Shown piece by piece: positions 1 to 7,021 of a stretch of DNA of 11,189 nucleotides. A model generated the notes under the pieces. The model saw only the letters and a list, made by a program, of their open reading frames with translations, was not told where the DNA came from and searched no databases. Positions within the stretch are counted from its first letter, which is position 1, and each line of letters begins with the position of its first letter. The stretch lies in assembly GCA_027083485.1 (NCBI GenBank), contig JALWOO010000796.1:1-11189 (forward strand), given 5' to 3'. Source of the stretch: Amylibacter sp. GTDB lineage: Bacteria > Pseudomonadota > Alphaproteobacteria > Rhodobacterales > Rhodobacteraceae. The translations under genes were made by a program, and so were the position numbers.

Positions 1-438
1 GTAAAATTTCACTTGTTCGGGACGCGGGCCAACCATGCTCATTTGCCCCGCCAGAACATTTAAGATCTGGGGCAACTCGTCAATGCGTGTCCGGCGCAAA
101 AAACACCCCATCTGGTTGATACGGTCAGCCTCGTCATCGGCAAAACGGCTCTCGTCCCGGGTGCCGGCCATGGTGCGAAATTTCAAAATCCTGAACATTT
201 GCTGATCTTTGCCCACCCGTTTTTGATGGTAAAACAAAGGCCCCGGATTGAAAAAGCGGTTCAGCAGCAACAAGATTGCCGCGATCACCAGAAAAACAGG
301 GAGCAATAAAACAGCAAACCCCAAATCGATCGCCCGCTTTGAGAACAGGAAAACGCGGCTCGGAGAAGAGGAATCAACCCCACTTGCGGCGATCATTTCC
401 GCATCAAGAAAATCAGAGCTAAATTTTTCGACAGTCAA
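1..438 (-). CDS. Bacterial sugar transferase (polyprenyl-phosphate sugar-1-phosphate transferase), 5' part only
   Basis: The reverse strand encodes the N-terminal part of a membrane-bound initiating glycosyltransferase, the family that loads a sugar-1-phosphate onto undecaprenyl phosphate to start exopolysaccharide, O-antigen or capsule repeat units. A short variable N-terminus leads to the family's KRAIDLGFAVLLL start and one hydrophobic segment. After it come the signatures FNPGPLFYHQKRVGKD, FRTMAGTR, FLRRTRIDELPQILNVL and MSMVGPRPEQ. The DE pair in RIDELPQ and the PRP motif are the usual catalytic and phosphate-binding elements. The C-terminus lies beyond base 1. The start is uncertain. 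TTG at 438 has a GAGG eight bases upstream, while the first in-frame ATG at 396 has no clear Shine-Dalgarno. The frame is closed by stops at 507-502. Which sugar is transferred cannot be told from this part. It shares the strand of the gsp genes but is separated from gspF by over 250 bases, so it probably belongs to a different operon. Confidence 0.88.
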   Translation of the reverse strand, partial: MTVEKFSSDFLDAEMIAASGVDSSSPSRVFLFSKRAIDLGFAVLLLPVFLVIAAILLLLNRFFNPGPLFYHQKRVGKDQQMFRILKFRTMAGTRDESRFADDEADRINQMGCFLRRTRIDELPQILNVLAGQMSMVGPRPEQVKFY

Positions 439-598
439 AAAAACAGCCTCACTGTTACACCGTTTCAATATAGTTTCAGCGCAGAATATTGTCTGTGCCA
501 ATTATCACGTTTGCCTGTCCATGCAATCCTTCTACGGGATTATTAGATGTAGATTATGCTCAAAAATGGTTTTCTGTATAAAATTACCTCGATAGTTT

Positions 599-626
599 AG
601 TATAGGCACAGGCATAATATTCGCAA
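599..626 (-). promoter_or_regulatory. Possible sigma70-type promoter for the sugar transferase gene
   Basis: On the minus strand TTGCGA (626-621) and TATACT (604-599) are separated by 16 bases. They match the -35 consensus at four of six positions and the -10 at five of six. Transcription would begin near 592 and leave a leader of about 150 to 195 bases before the sugar transferase start. The stretch 439-694 is AT-rich, contains no gene I can support, and shows no GC-rich hairpin with a T run that would end the gspF transcript. This is a pattern match only. Confidence 0.35.
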
Positions 627-694
627 CCACCTAAACCGCAAGGGAAATGTCGGTCATGGATTACAACCGGTGACTTTTCGCCGATATGCTGATT

Positions 695-1900
695 CTATCC
701 GGAAATCACTGATTGCAAATCAAAAATAGGCAACAGCACTGACAACACAATTGCCAGCACCATAGCCCCGACCAGCATCATCAAAACCGGATCCAGCAGC
801 GCGGCAAAGCGTTTGCGTTCATTCCCAAGCCAGGTTTCCACCAGTGTTGCGGCCCGTTCGCTCATGCGGGCCAAACGGGCAGAGGCCTCTCCTGCGCTGA
901 TCAACTGGCGGGCAACCGGAGGAATAACGCTGAGCCGTTGCAAGGCATCCGACAGCGTTTCACCGGAGCGGATTGCCTCGCAAACCTGATCGGCTTCGGT
1001 CTTGAAGCGGGCAATCACCAGCACATCCCCCGCACTGATGGCGGCATCCAGAATGGTTTGGCGACTGGCAATAATCAAGGCCAGCGTGCGCAGGTATTGC
1101 GCAGCCGTTGCCAGCCGGATCAAACGCCCCGCCAGCGGCAAGCGTAATAAAAACCCATCCCAGCGATTGCGAAATCGCGGGCGGCGCAACGCCAGCACAA
1201 AAGCCAGAACAGCCATGCCAAGCCCCAGGGTCAATCCGATCCAATGCGCGCCGATCCAATCGGTGATGCCCAGCATAATACGGGTTAAATCCGGCAGCGG
1301 GCGGCCCGAAACCTCGAACATGGCCACAATTTCCGGGGCAACCGTGGTCACCAGAATTGCACAAACCAACAGGGACACAGCCGCCACAAAGGCCGGATAA
1401 ATAAGCGCGGTGGCAATTTGCGCGCGATCCGATCCCGCGTTTTCCAGATAGGTCGCCAATTCCTCAAACACCACCGCCAGATCACCGGTGGTTTCCCCCG
1501 CCCGCACCGCTGCCAGATAAAACCGGGGCAATCCGGGATCCGCTCCGGCCAGGGCATCCGACAGGGACTGCCCTTGCAGCACCGCGGCCTTGGCATCGGC
1601 GGCAACCCCTTCAAGGCTGGCATGGGTGCCCGAACTGCGCACGGCCTCAAGGGCGGCATCGCTGGGCAGATCCGCCGCCAACAGCACCGCCATCTGACGG
1701 GTGAAAATACTGCGAAGATCGCTGTTCAGACGGCTGCGCCTCAGGCTGCGGTGCCGGTTTGTATCTTTGGCGGTGATGCTTTCGGCGAACAATCCCCTGG
1801 CGCGCAACAATTCACCGGCATGGGTTTCGGTTTCGGCAATGATCACCCCTTTTCTGGCGCGTCCCTCTGGCGAATAGGCCCGATAGCGATAGGCCTTCAT
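695..1900 (-). CDS. gspF: Type II secretion system inner-membrane protein GspF
   Basis: This is the polytopic inner-membrane protein at the centre of the T2SS assembly platform, which couples the GspE ATPase to pseudopilus growth. The 401 residues match the usual family length of about 400. The protein opens with the typical N-terminus MKAYRYRAYSPEGR, followed by two homologous helical cytoplasmic domains (about 60-185 and 262-390). The duplication shows in the paired motifs RAGETTGDL (133-141) and SAGEASARL (335-343). Hydrophobic segments lie near 167-189, 219-238 and 369-393, giving three transmembrane helices. Its ATG overlaps the gspE stop in an ATGA arrangement, so translation is probably coupled. 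It is the last gsp gene of the gspCDEF block. No convincing terminator follows it. Confidence 0.97.
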   Translation of the reverse strand: MKAYRYRAYSPEGRARKGVIIAETETHAGELLRARGLFAESITAKDTNRHRSLRRSRLNSDLRSIFTRQMAVLLAADLPSDAALEAVRSSGTHASLEGVAADAKAAVLQGQSLSDALAGADPGLPRFYLAAVRAGETTGDLAVVFEELATYLENAGSDRAQIATALIYPAFVAAVSLLVCAILVTTVAPEIVAMFEVSGRPLPDLTRIMLGITDWIGAHWIGLTLGLGMAVLAFVLALRRPRFRNRWDGFLLRLPLAGRLIRLATAAQYLRTLALIIASRQTILDAAISAGDVLVIARFKTEADQVCEAIRSGETLSDALQRLSVIPPVARQLISAGEASARLARMSERAATLVETWLGNERKRFAALLDPVLMMLVGAMVLAIVLSVLLPIFDLQSVISG

Positions 1901-3345
1901 GCCCCGTCCCCAAGCACACGCAGGGTTTCCCCAAGCGTGGTTTGCCCCTGCACCACCGCCAGCAAGCCTTGTCCCAGCAGGGTTGATTCCGCCGCCAATG
2001 CCTGTGCCTTGAGCTGTTGTTCAGAGGCACCCTGATCAATGGCACTGCGCAGGGTTTCGGTGATCTCAACGATTTCAAACACCCCGACCCGACCCGCATA
2101 GCCGCTGTTGTTGCATTGCTCACAGCCGTCGGCCTGAAAAACGGTTTCGGGCGGTGTCATGTTCTGATCCTGAAACAGGGTCTGCTCTGTGGGGGTGAGC
2201 AGGTGTTCCTTGCGGCAATGGATGCAAAGGCGCCGCAACAGCCGCTGGGCTATGATGCCGCGCAGGGTTGCCGCAATCAGGAAATCATCAACCCCCAGAT
2301 CCCGCAACCGGATGATCGTGCCCACCGAGCCATTGGCATGCAGCGAAGAAAACACCAAATGCCCCGTCAGGGCGGCCTGGGCGGCAACACCGGCGGTTTC
2401 GGTGTCGCGAATTTCGCCCACCAGAATAACATCCGGATCCTGCCGCAAGGTGGCGCGCAAACCGGCGGCGAAACTCATGCCGATGTCACTGTTGATCTGG
2501 CTCTGGGAAACCCCCTGCAAATCATATTCAATCGGGTCTTCGACGGTCACGATATTGCGTTCTTCGCGGTTGGCCAGTCGCAACAGGGAATAAAGCGTGG
2601 TGGTTTTGCCGCTACCGGTGGGACCGGTAGCCAGAATAATCCCGTTGGGCAGAGCGGACAGCCGCGCCAGCAGGGTGATATGTTCGGGCTTCAGGCCCAG
2701 ATCCTCCAGCGGCATCAAACCGGCAGAGCGGTCCAGCACCCGCAACACCACCCGTTCGCCATAATTTCCCGGCAAGGTCGACACCCGTGTATCAATCGCC
2801 CGCCCGCCCAGACGCAGGGAAATTCGCCCGTCCTGTGGCAGGCGGGTTTCGGCAATATCCAGATTTGCCATCACCTTGAGCCGTGAAATCACCCGACGCA
2901 CCGGCACGTCGTTCCGATCCATCACCGTTTGCAAAAAACCGTCAATACGCAAGCGCGCGCGCAGACCGGATTCATGGGGTTCCACATGCAAATCGGAAGC
3001 CCCCGAACTGACAGCACGGCGCAGCAATTGATTGACCAGCTGAATAACCGGCGCTTCGGTCACATCCTCAAGCAAATCACGCGGTCCGGTATGGCTCTCG
3101 TTGTCCTCCAGATCAAAAAACAGGGTATCGGTTTCATTATCCGGCGTATCCGCCTGATAAATGGCCGAAACTTCCCGATCAAAAGCATCCTGCGACAGCG
3201 CCACAAGCCGGGGCGAACCCACAAGGCGCCGGCGCGCTTCACGCAGGCCAAAGACACTGGCCTGCGGCCCATAAAGCAGGCGTTCCCCGTCAAGGGCGAC
3301 CTGATGGTCACGGGTAAATGGAAAAGGCAAGCGGGTGTCGGTCAT
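1897..3345 (-). CDS. gspE: Type II secretion system ATPase GspE
   Basis: This is the cytoplasmic hexameric ATPase that powers pseudopilus assembly and docks on GspL and GspF. The 482 residues are close to the usual length of about 500. A short N1-type domain (1-65) precedes an N2 domain containing the SSGASDLHVEPHE signature (113-124). The Walker A motif GPTGSGKTTT is at 241-250. An Asp box (TVEDPIEYDLQGV) is at 267-279, the Walker B region DPDVILVGEIRD at 303-314, and the His box GHLVFSSLHAN at 328-338. Two CxxC pairs (374/377 and 408/411) form the tetracysteine zinc-binding CM domain, which favours GspE over most PilT-type retraction ATPases. The ATG lies 51 bases downstream of gspD. The bases just before it (cctgccccc) contain no recognisable Shine-Dalgarno. 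Confidence 0.98.
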   Translation of the reverse strand: MTDTRLPFPFTRDHQVALDGERLLYGPQASVFGLREARRRLVGSPRLVALSQDAFDREVSAIYQADTPDNETDTLFFDLEDNESHTGPRDLLEDVTEAPVIQLVNQLLRRAVSSGASDLHVEPHESGLRARLRIDGFLQTVMDRNDVPVRRVISRLKVMANLDIAETRLPQDGRISLRLGGRAIDTRVSTLPGNYGERVVLRVLDRSAGLMPLEDLGLKPEHITLLARLSALPNGIILATGPTGSGKTTTLYSLLRLANREERNIVTVEDPIEYDLQGVSQSQINSDIGMSFAAGLRATLRQDPDVILVGEIRDTETAGVAAQAALTGHLVFSSLHANGSVGTIIRLRDLGVDDFLIAATLRGIIAQRLLRRLCIHCRKEHLLTPTEQTLFQDQNMTPPETVFQADGCEQCNNSGYAGRVGVFEIVEITETLRSAIDQGASEQQLKAQALAAESTLLGQGLLAVVQGQTTLGETLRVLGDGA

Positions 3346-3396
3346 GGGGGCAGGTTACGGTCTGCGGCGCATCGGGGCAAGCGGCGAAGCATGGCC

Positions 3397-5343
3397 TTAT
3401 TTGAACTGCAAACGGCTTGGCAAAGGCGGGAAGTCGCGGGTCTGGGCGACATCATCCACAAAACCCGCATCAAAAGGCTGATTCAAATCCGCCCCGTCAA
3501 AAGGAAATCCACCGGCAGGAGTTTTAGGGTACTGGCCATTGTCGATCGGTTGAAGCGCCAGACTGGCCCGCCGGGTTTCGCGGGCCACTTCACGGGTAAT
3601 GCGTCGGGCCTCGGCATCGGTTCGGATTACCCGCGGGCGCAACAGGACCAGCAACACTCGCTGGTTCTTGCTGGCGTTTTTACCGCGAAACAAGGCCCCC
3701 AACAGGGGCAAATCTCCAAGGCCCGGAACCTTCTGCGACACGGAGCCAGAGCCGTTTTCCAACAACCCGCCCAACATGATGACATTGCCATTACGCACCA
3801 GTACATTGGTATTGATTGTCCGCTTGGAGGTAATTTCCCCCCCTGCCGCCGAAGATGAATTGGTCAGGTTGGAAACTTCTTGCTTGATCGCCATCAAAAC
3901 CGTGCCCTCGGCCGTAATCTGGGGGGTGACCTCGAGCGTCAGGCCAACGTCTTTGCGTTCGATGGTTTGAAAGGGTTTATCCGGCAGCGCTGCTTCGCCG
4001 ACCGTGGCAAAACTGCCGGTAACGAAAGGCACGTTCTTGGCCACCACAATTTCGGCCTTTTGGTTGTTCAATGTCATAATCGAAGGCGTTGATAACAAAC
4101 GCGTACTGTTCTTGGAGGCCACCGCCGACAAAAAGCCGCCAATGCCATTGGTGCCGTTGCGTTTCAACCCGCCAATGGTGCCGCCATTCCCCGGGTTGGC
4201 CGTGTTGCCTGCAAGGGTCGAGGAAATCACCGAGGTCAGGGTTGGGCGCCCTTGCAAAGAGAACTGGACGCCACCGGCCACCGCATCATTCAACACCGCG
4301 CCGAATTGCACCGACAGGTCGGCAAAATTTTCCACCGACATTTCAAAAATTACCGCCTCGATCAACACCTGTGACGGGCGCCGATCCAAAGCGCGGATCG
4401 ACATGATAATCGACTGGATTTGATCCTGCGGGGCTGTAATCAACAAAGTGTTGGAGCGCGATTCCGCCACGATGGTGGCAATGCCGGTTGCTTTGTCGGC
4501 GTTTTGGGCCTCGAAGGTTTGTTGCACCACATCCGCCAGCACCGCCGCATTGGCATAGCTCAATTCCACCACCCGCGTGGCCATGGCGCGCTGGGGAACA
4601 TCCAACTGGGTAACAATACCGCGAATGCGTTCGCGAAACTGGCGCGGGCCGGAAACGATCAGCGCATTTACCCGCCGGTCCGCCGACAGGCTGGCCCCGA
4701 CGGGGGTGACTTCCAGTGACTGGATCACCTGTAGCAATTCACCGGCATTGGCGTTGCGCATGCGGATGGTTTCAATCGGCTGGCCGCGCGGTTTATCCAG
4801 TTGCGCCACCAGCGACGCAATGCGTTGCTGGTTTTCGCGCCGGTCCGACAGGATAATCAATCCGGCTCCGGGCACCGTTGACAGCACCGCCTCCTGGGGC
4901 AGCAGCGGGCGGATCACCTCTGTGACTTCGGCCAAGGGCACATTTTGCACCGGGATCACACGGGTTTCATACCCGCCACTGGCCAGTGTTACCTTTTGTC
5001 CGGGGGCAAGCTCGCGCGCCACCCCGATCGGCACAATCCGGTCGGCACCGACCCCTTTGACGATGGTCAGGCGGTTCAACTCCAGCACGTTGAGGAATAT
5101 CTCGTAAACCGCATCGGAGGATACCTTTTTAGGGGCCAGCACCGTGACACTGCCGTTCACCTGAGGGTCCAGAATAAAGTTCCGCCCCGTGGTTTGGGAC
5201 ACGATTTCAACAAAGCGTCTCAGGTCCGCATCCCGCAAATCAAGCGCCACTTGCGCCAGAGCAGCCGTCATGCTCGTTAGCAGAAAAATACCCACAGCAA
5301 ATGCCGCTCTTAAAGCTTTTAGTCGTCTCATCTGCCTTACCAC
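3397..5343 (-). CDS. gspD: Type II secretion system secretin GspD
   Basis: This is the outer-membrane secretin, the multimeric gated channel through which folded exoproteins leave the periplasm. The 648 residues are typical of the family. A Sec signal peptide ends at about residue 30 (MTAALA, then QVALDLRDADL). The N0 domain spans about 31-110, and the N1 to N3 domains about 125-315. They contain PVQNVPLAEV, IRMRNANAGELLQV and VVELSYANAAVLADV. The secretin domain (about 320-573) includes RPSQVLIEAVIFEM, RLLSTPSIMTLNNQKA, KDVGLTLEVTPQI and VPGLGDLPLLGALFRG. About 75 residues follow it, rich in Pro, Asp and Gly, with an aromatic end (LQFK). The start is either GTG at 5343 or ATG at 5331. Both leave a complete signal peptide, and the ATG has AAGG unusually close to it. 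A gap of 115 bases separates it from gspC. Confidence 0.97.
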   Translation of the reverse strand: MVRQMRRLKALRAAFAVGIFLLTSMTAALAQVALDLRDADLRRFVEIVSQTTGRNFILDPQVNGSVTVLAPKKVSSDAVYEIFLNVLELNRLTIVKGVGADRIVPIGVARELAPGQKVTLASGGYETRVIPVQNVPLAEVTEVIRPLLPQEAVLSTVPGAGLIILSDRRENQQRIASLVAQLDKPRGQPIETIRMRNANAGELLQVIQSLEVTPVGASLSADRRVNALIVSGPRQFRERIRGIVTQLDVPQRAMATRVVELSYANAAVLADVVQQTFEAQNADKATGIATIVAESRSNTLLITAPQDQIQSIIMSIRALDRRPSQVLIEAVIFEMSVENFADLSVQFGAVLNDAVAGGVQFSLQGRPTLTSVISSTLAGNTANPGNGGTIGGLKRNGTNGIGGFLSAVASKNSTRLLSTPSIMTLNNQKAEIVVAKNVPFVTGSFATVGEAALPDKPFQTIERKDVGLTLEVTPQITAEGTVLMAIKQEVSNLTNSSSAAGGEITSKRTINTNVLVRNGNVIMLGGLLENGSGSVSQKVPGLGDLPLLGALFRGKNASKNQRVLLVLLRPRVIRTDAEARRITREVARETRRASLALQPIDNGQYPKTPAGGFPFDGADLNQPFDAGFVDDVAQTRDFPPLPSRLQFK

Positions 5344-5458
5344 TCGATCTCTGGCCTGATTTTCGCGTTTTTATGCATCATTATCAGGCAAACCTGCCCG
5401 CGTGCTTTGTGCGAAATATTTTGCCGATGATAGCCGTGATTGCCAAGCGACGCAAATT

Positions 5459-5923
5459 TTAGTTTTCATCGTCAAAGGCGATCAATGCGCGCCCTTGTCC
5501 GGTTTGCAGCCAAACCCCGTCTTCGGAGATTTCATCCACCAAAGCCCCGCCCGGCAATTCATCCCCCACCCGCAGCAAATATTCCCCGACCGGATCGGAC
5601 ACAATCGCCCAACTGTTGTTCTGGCTGGCGAACAATCCCCTGAGCACATATTCCGGCAACGCCTGTGGCGGTTGTGGCTCTGCTTCAGGTTCAGGTGCCG
5701 GCTCCGGAGCCGGGGGTTGCGGTTCATAGCGGCCAAACACATCGGGCCACACCAGCGGCGGTGCGGCCTCCGGCTCCGGACTGGCTGGTGCCTGCGGGGC
5801 CGTGGCAATTTGCACGCTGCCGCCGTCTTGTTGTTGCCCCAGAAATGTCAGCCCCAAATGCCCCAGACCAAACCCCGCGGCAATAGCGGTAAAAAACCCG
5901 ATCAATGTAGCAAGGCGTTTTAT
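5459..5923 (-). CDS. gspC: Short type II secretion system protein GspC, apparent ATA start
   Basis: GspC is the bitopic inner-membrane protein whose periplasmic HR domain contacts the N0 domain of GspD. In order, this protein has a short basic N-terminus (KRLA), one transmembrane helix (about 5-28, GFFTAIAAGFGLGHLGLTFL), a linker, a Pro/Glu-rich stretch (about 60-90, EPQPPAPEPAPEPEAEP) and an HR domain. The HR domain starts at YVLRGLFAS and continues through VGEYLLRVGDELPGGALV to IAFDDEN. At about 154 residues it is far shorter than the 270-300 of classical GspC, and no PDZ or coiled-coil domain follows the HR domain. The start is unusual. AGGAG at 5935-5931 sits seven bases before ATA at 5923, and no ATG or GTG exists in frame. 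The only conventional option, TTG at 5905, lies 25 bases from the Shine-Dalgarno and would drop the basic residues before the helix. It is the first gene of the gspCDEF block. Confidence 0.85.
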   Translation of the reverse strand: MKRLATLIGFFTAIAAGFGLGHLGLTFLGQQQDGGSVQIATAPQAPASPEPEAAPPLVWPDVFGRYEPQPPAPEPAPEPEAEPQPPQALPEYVLRGLFASQNNSWAIVSDPVGEYLLRVGDELPGGALVDEISEDGVWLQTGQGRALIAFDDEN

Positions 5924-6098
5924 GGTGTGTCTCCTTTAAGACATGTCCGCGCGCATTCACGGCAAGCTATTCCCCGTCATAGACGCAAAAGCCTCTCCTG
6001 TGCTAGAAAATTCCAAAGACAAAAAACGGCACCTGAAAACGGGGCCACAGCAGTTGGAAACGGCAAGGCCACCGCTTTGTCGGAACGAGGGTAAAACA
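5924..6098. promoter_or_regulatory. Divergent intergenic region between gspC and the lipoprotein gene
   Basis: These 175 bases separate the minus-strand gspC start from the plus-strand lipoprotein start, so they must hold promoters for one or both directions unless transcription reads through from gspN. On the minus strand a strong AGGAG (5935-5931) serves gspC. On the plus strand a GAGGG (about 6087-6091) serves the lipoprotein ATG. An eight-base palindrome, GACATGTC, lies at 5940-5947 just upstream of the gspC ribosome site. I could not pick a convincing -35/-10 pair in either direction. Confidence 0.5.
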
Positions 6099-6617
6099 AT
6101 GCGGGCACAATCAGGCATGGCTTGGGGGGTTTTAGGCGCTGTTGTGCTTTTGCAAGCTGCCTGTCAGGACTTTCAGCCAAGCAAGCGTTCCAGCTTCAAA
6201 GGCAAATATCAGGTGTCACGTCAGGCGCTCGAGGAAGGGCGCTATGCCCGGGCCATTCGCGGCTATCAAGACCTGCTGCAACAGGCCGGTCCCTTTGCGC
6301 CACGGGTGCGGCTGGAATATGCCCATGCCTTGTTGCGGGACAATCGCTATCTGGAGGCCGCACGCGAGGCCCGGATCGTGGCCGAAACCCAAAAAGGGGA
6401 CGCCCGTTTGGCAGCCTTGGCCGTTCAGGGCACTGCGGAACATGAAATGGCCCGCGCCGCCATGGCCGCCGGTCAGCGTGGCCCTGCCGTGCGGGCGCGT
6501 TTGAAATCCGCACAAAAGGCCCTGAAGGCCGTTCTGAAGAAGCGCAAGGTTTTTGATCCGCTTGGTTCTCTGGCGCGGCGCCACAAGATTATTTCCAGTG
6601 AATTAAAGACGCTATAA
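6099..6617 (+). CDS. TPR-like outer-membrane lipoprotein, candidate T2SS pilotin or accessory factor
   Basis: This is the only plus-strand gene among the gsp genes, and I do not recognise it as a named gsp component. The 172-residue product begins with a lipoprotein signal peptide (MRAQSGMAWGVLGAVVLLQA) and a lipobox LQAAC with the lipidated Cys at 22. The residue after the Cys is Gln rather than Asp, which fits sorting to the outer membrane. The mature part is nearly all helical and Ala/Arg-rich, with TPR-like pairs at about 37-65 (ALEEGRYARAIRGYQDLL) and 70-98 (ALLRDNRYLEAAREARIV), and a probable third at 103-147. The C-terminus is basic. The ATG at 6099 has a GAGGG about eight bases upstream and places the lipobox correctly. 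The open frame extends to 5943, but that extension would bury the signal peptide. The gene is divergent from gspC and ends eight bases from the convergent gspN stop. TPR lipoproteins such as PilF/PilW act as secretin pilotins, so a pilotin role for GspD is plausible but unproven. Confidence 0.85.
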   Translation: MRAQSGMAWGVLGAVVLLQAACQDFQPSKRSSFKGKYQVSRQALEEGRYARAIRGYQDLLQQAGPFAPRVRLEYAHALLRDNRYLEAAREARIVAETQKGDARLAALAVQGTAEHEMARAAMAAGQRGPAVRARLKSAQKALKAVLKKRKVFDPLGSLARRHKIISSELKTL

Positions 6618-6628
6618 GCCTGTCTTTA
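6604..6628. terminator. Weak hairpin between convergent lipoprotein gene and gspN
   Basis: TAAAGAC (6604-6610) and GTCTTTA (6622-6628) form a perfect seven-base inverted repeat around an 11-base loop. The hairpin includes the stop codons of both convergent genes. The stem is AT-rich and lacks a T run of the usual length, so it would be a poor intrinsic terminator. Its location is the only reason to suspect a bidirectional one. Confidence 0.25.
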
Positions 6629-7021
6629 TGTGCCGTTCCGCAGGGGAACAAGTGTCTGCAACACCGCCATCCCTTGCTGTGGCTCCATACTGCCTTGCAG
6701 GTTTTCCACAACAAACGGCGGGCCGGTGAAGGGTAGTTTTATCCGGCCTTTCAGGGTCTGCTCCCCATCGTCAAGGGTGATATCAAACCGCAGCCCATCC
6801 CGGGAAACCTCGTGAAACTGCCAATTCAATACAGTACCATTTTCGCCCGTCTTCTGCCCCTGCCACAAGCCCGTTTCAGGGCCAAGGCTTTGGCTCCAGA
6901 CCGGCAAGGGGATCGGGAGGATCCGGGCAAGGCTGCGCAGGTGGCTGACGCGGGCCTGACTGGCCATTGCCAACGCCAGCCCGATCAAAATACCGATGGC
7001 AAACAGAAAGCTCCGGATCAT
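6626..7021 (-). CDS. gspN: GspN-like T2SS protein, about half the usual length
   Basis: This is the last gene of the gspG-N block and overlaps gspM by ATGA, the position expected of gspN. The 131 residues start with a membrane anchor or uncleaved signal (about 4-20, SFLFAIGILIGLALAMAS). A beta-rich periplasmic part follows, containing GLWQGQKTGENGTVLNWQF and later LKGRIKLPFTGPPFVVENLQG. That pattern resembles the first half of GspN, where a GxxWxG element is followed by W-x-L strands. Family members usually have about 250 residues, so the second half appears to be missing. The stop falls eight bases from the end of the convergent lipoprotein gene. GspN is an accessory platform component absent from many systems. 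The call rests mainly on gene order and the WQG pattern, and it could also be a distinct small periplasmic protein. Confidence 0.65.
   Translation of the reverse strand: MIRSFLFAIGILIGLALAMASQARVSHLRSLARILPIPLPVWSQSLGPETGLWQGQKTGENGTVLNWQFHEVSRDGLRFDITLDDGEQTLKGRIKLPFTGPPFVVENLQGSMEPQQGMAVLQTLVPLRNGT

Noticed and set aside
481..501. Sigma54-like element (TTGGCAC ... CTGC) upstream of the sugar transferase
   Set aside because: The GG to GC spacing is too long by about five bases for a -24/-12 promoter.
248..595. Plus-strand open frame of 115 codons at the left end
   Set aside because: It lies antisense to the sugar transferase N-terminus and the AT-rich leader, and its product resembles no known family.
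627..694. Terminator after gspF
   Set aside because: Only a four-base CGGT/ACCG stem with a long loop and no T run was found.
1418..3858. Long plus-strand open frames (1418-2035, 2017-2886, 2929-3858)
   Set aside because: They are antisense to gspF, gspE and gspD, which are certain. Their Gln/His/Arg-rich products are typical of the reverse strand of GC-rich coding DNA.
5343..5458. Hairpin (CAGG CAAA CCTG, near 5385-5397) in the gspC-gspD gap
   Set aside because: A four-base stem without a T run is too weak to call a terminator or attenuator.
5903..5905. TTG at 5905 as the gspC start
   Set aside because: It is 25 bases from the AGGAG and would remove the basic residues in front of the transmembrane helix. 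It is kept as an alternative only.
5943..6098. Upstream extension of the lipoprotein open frame to an ATG at 5943
   Set aside because: It would add 52 residues before a well-formed lipoprotein signal peptide. The ATG at 6099 has its own Shine-Dalgarno.
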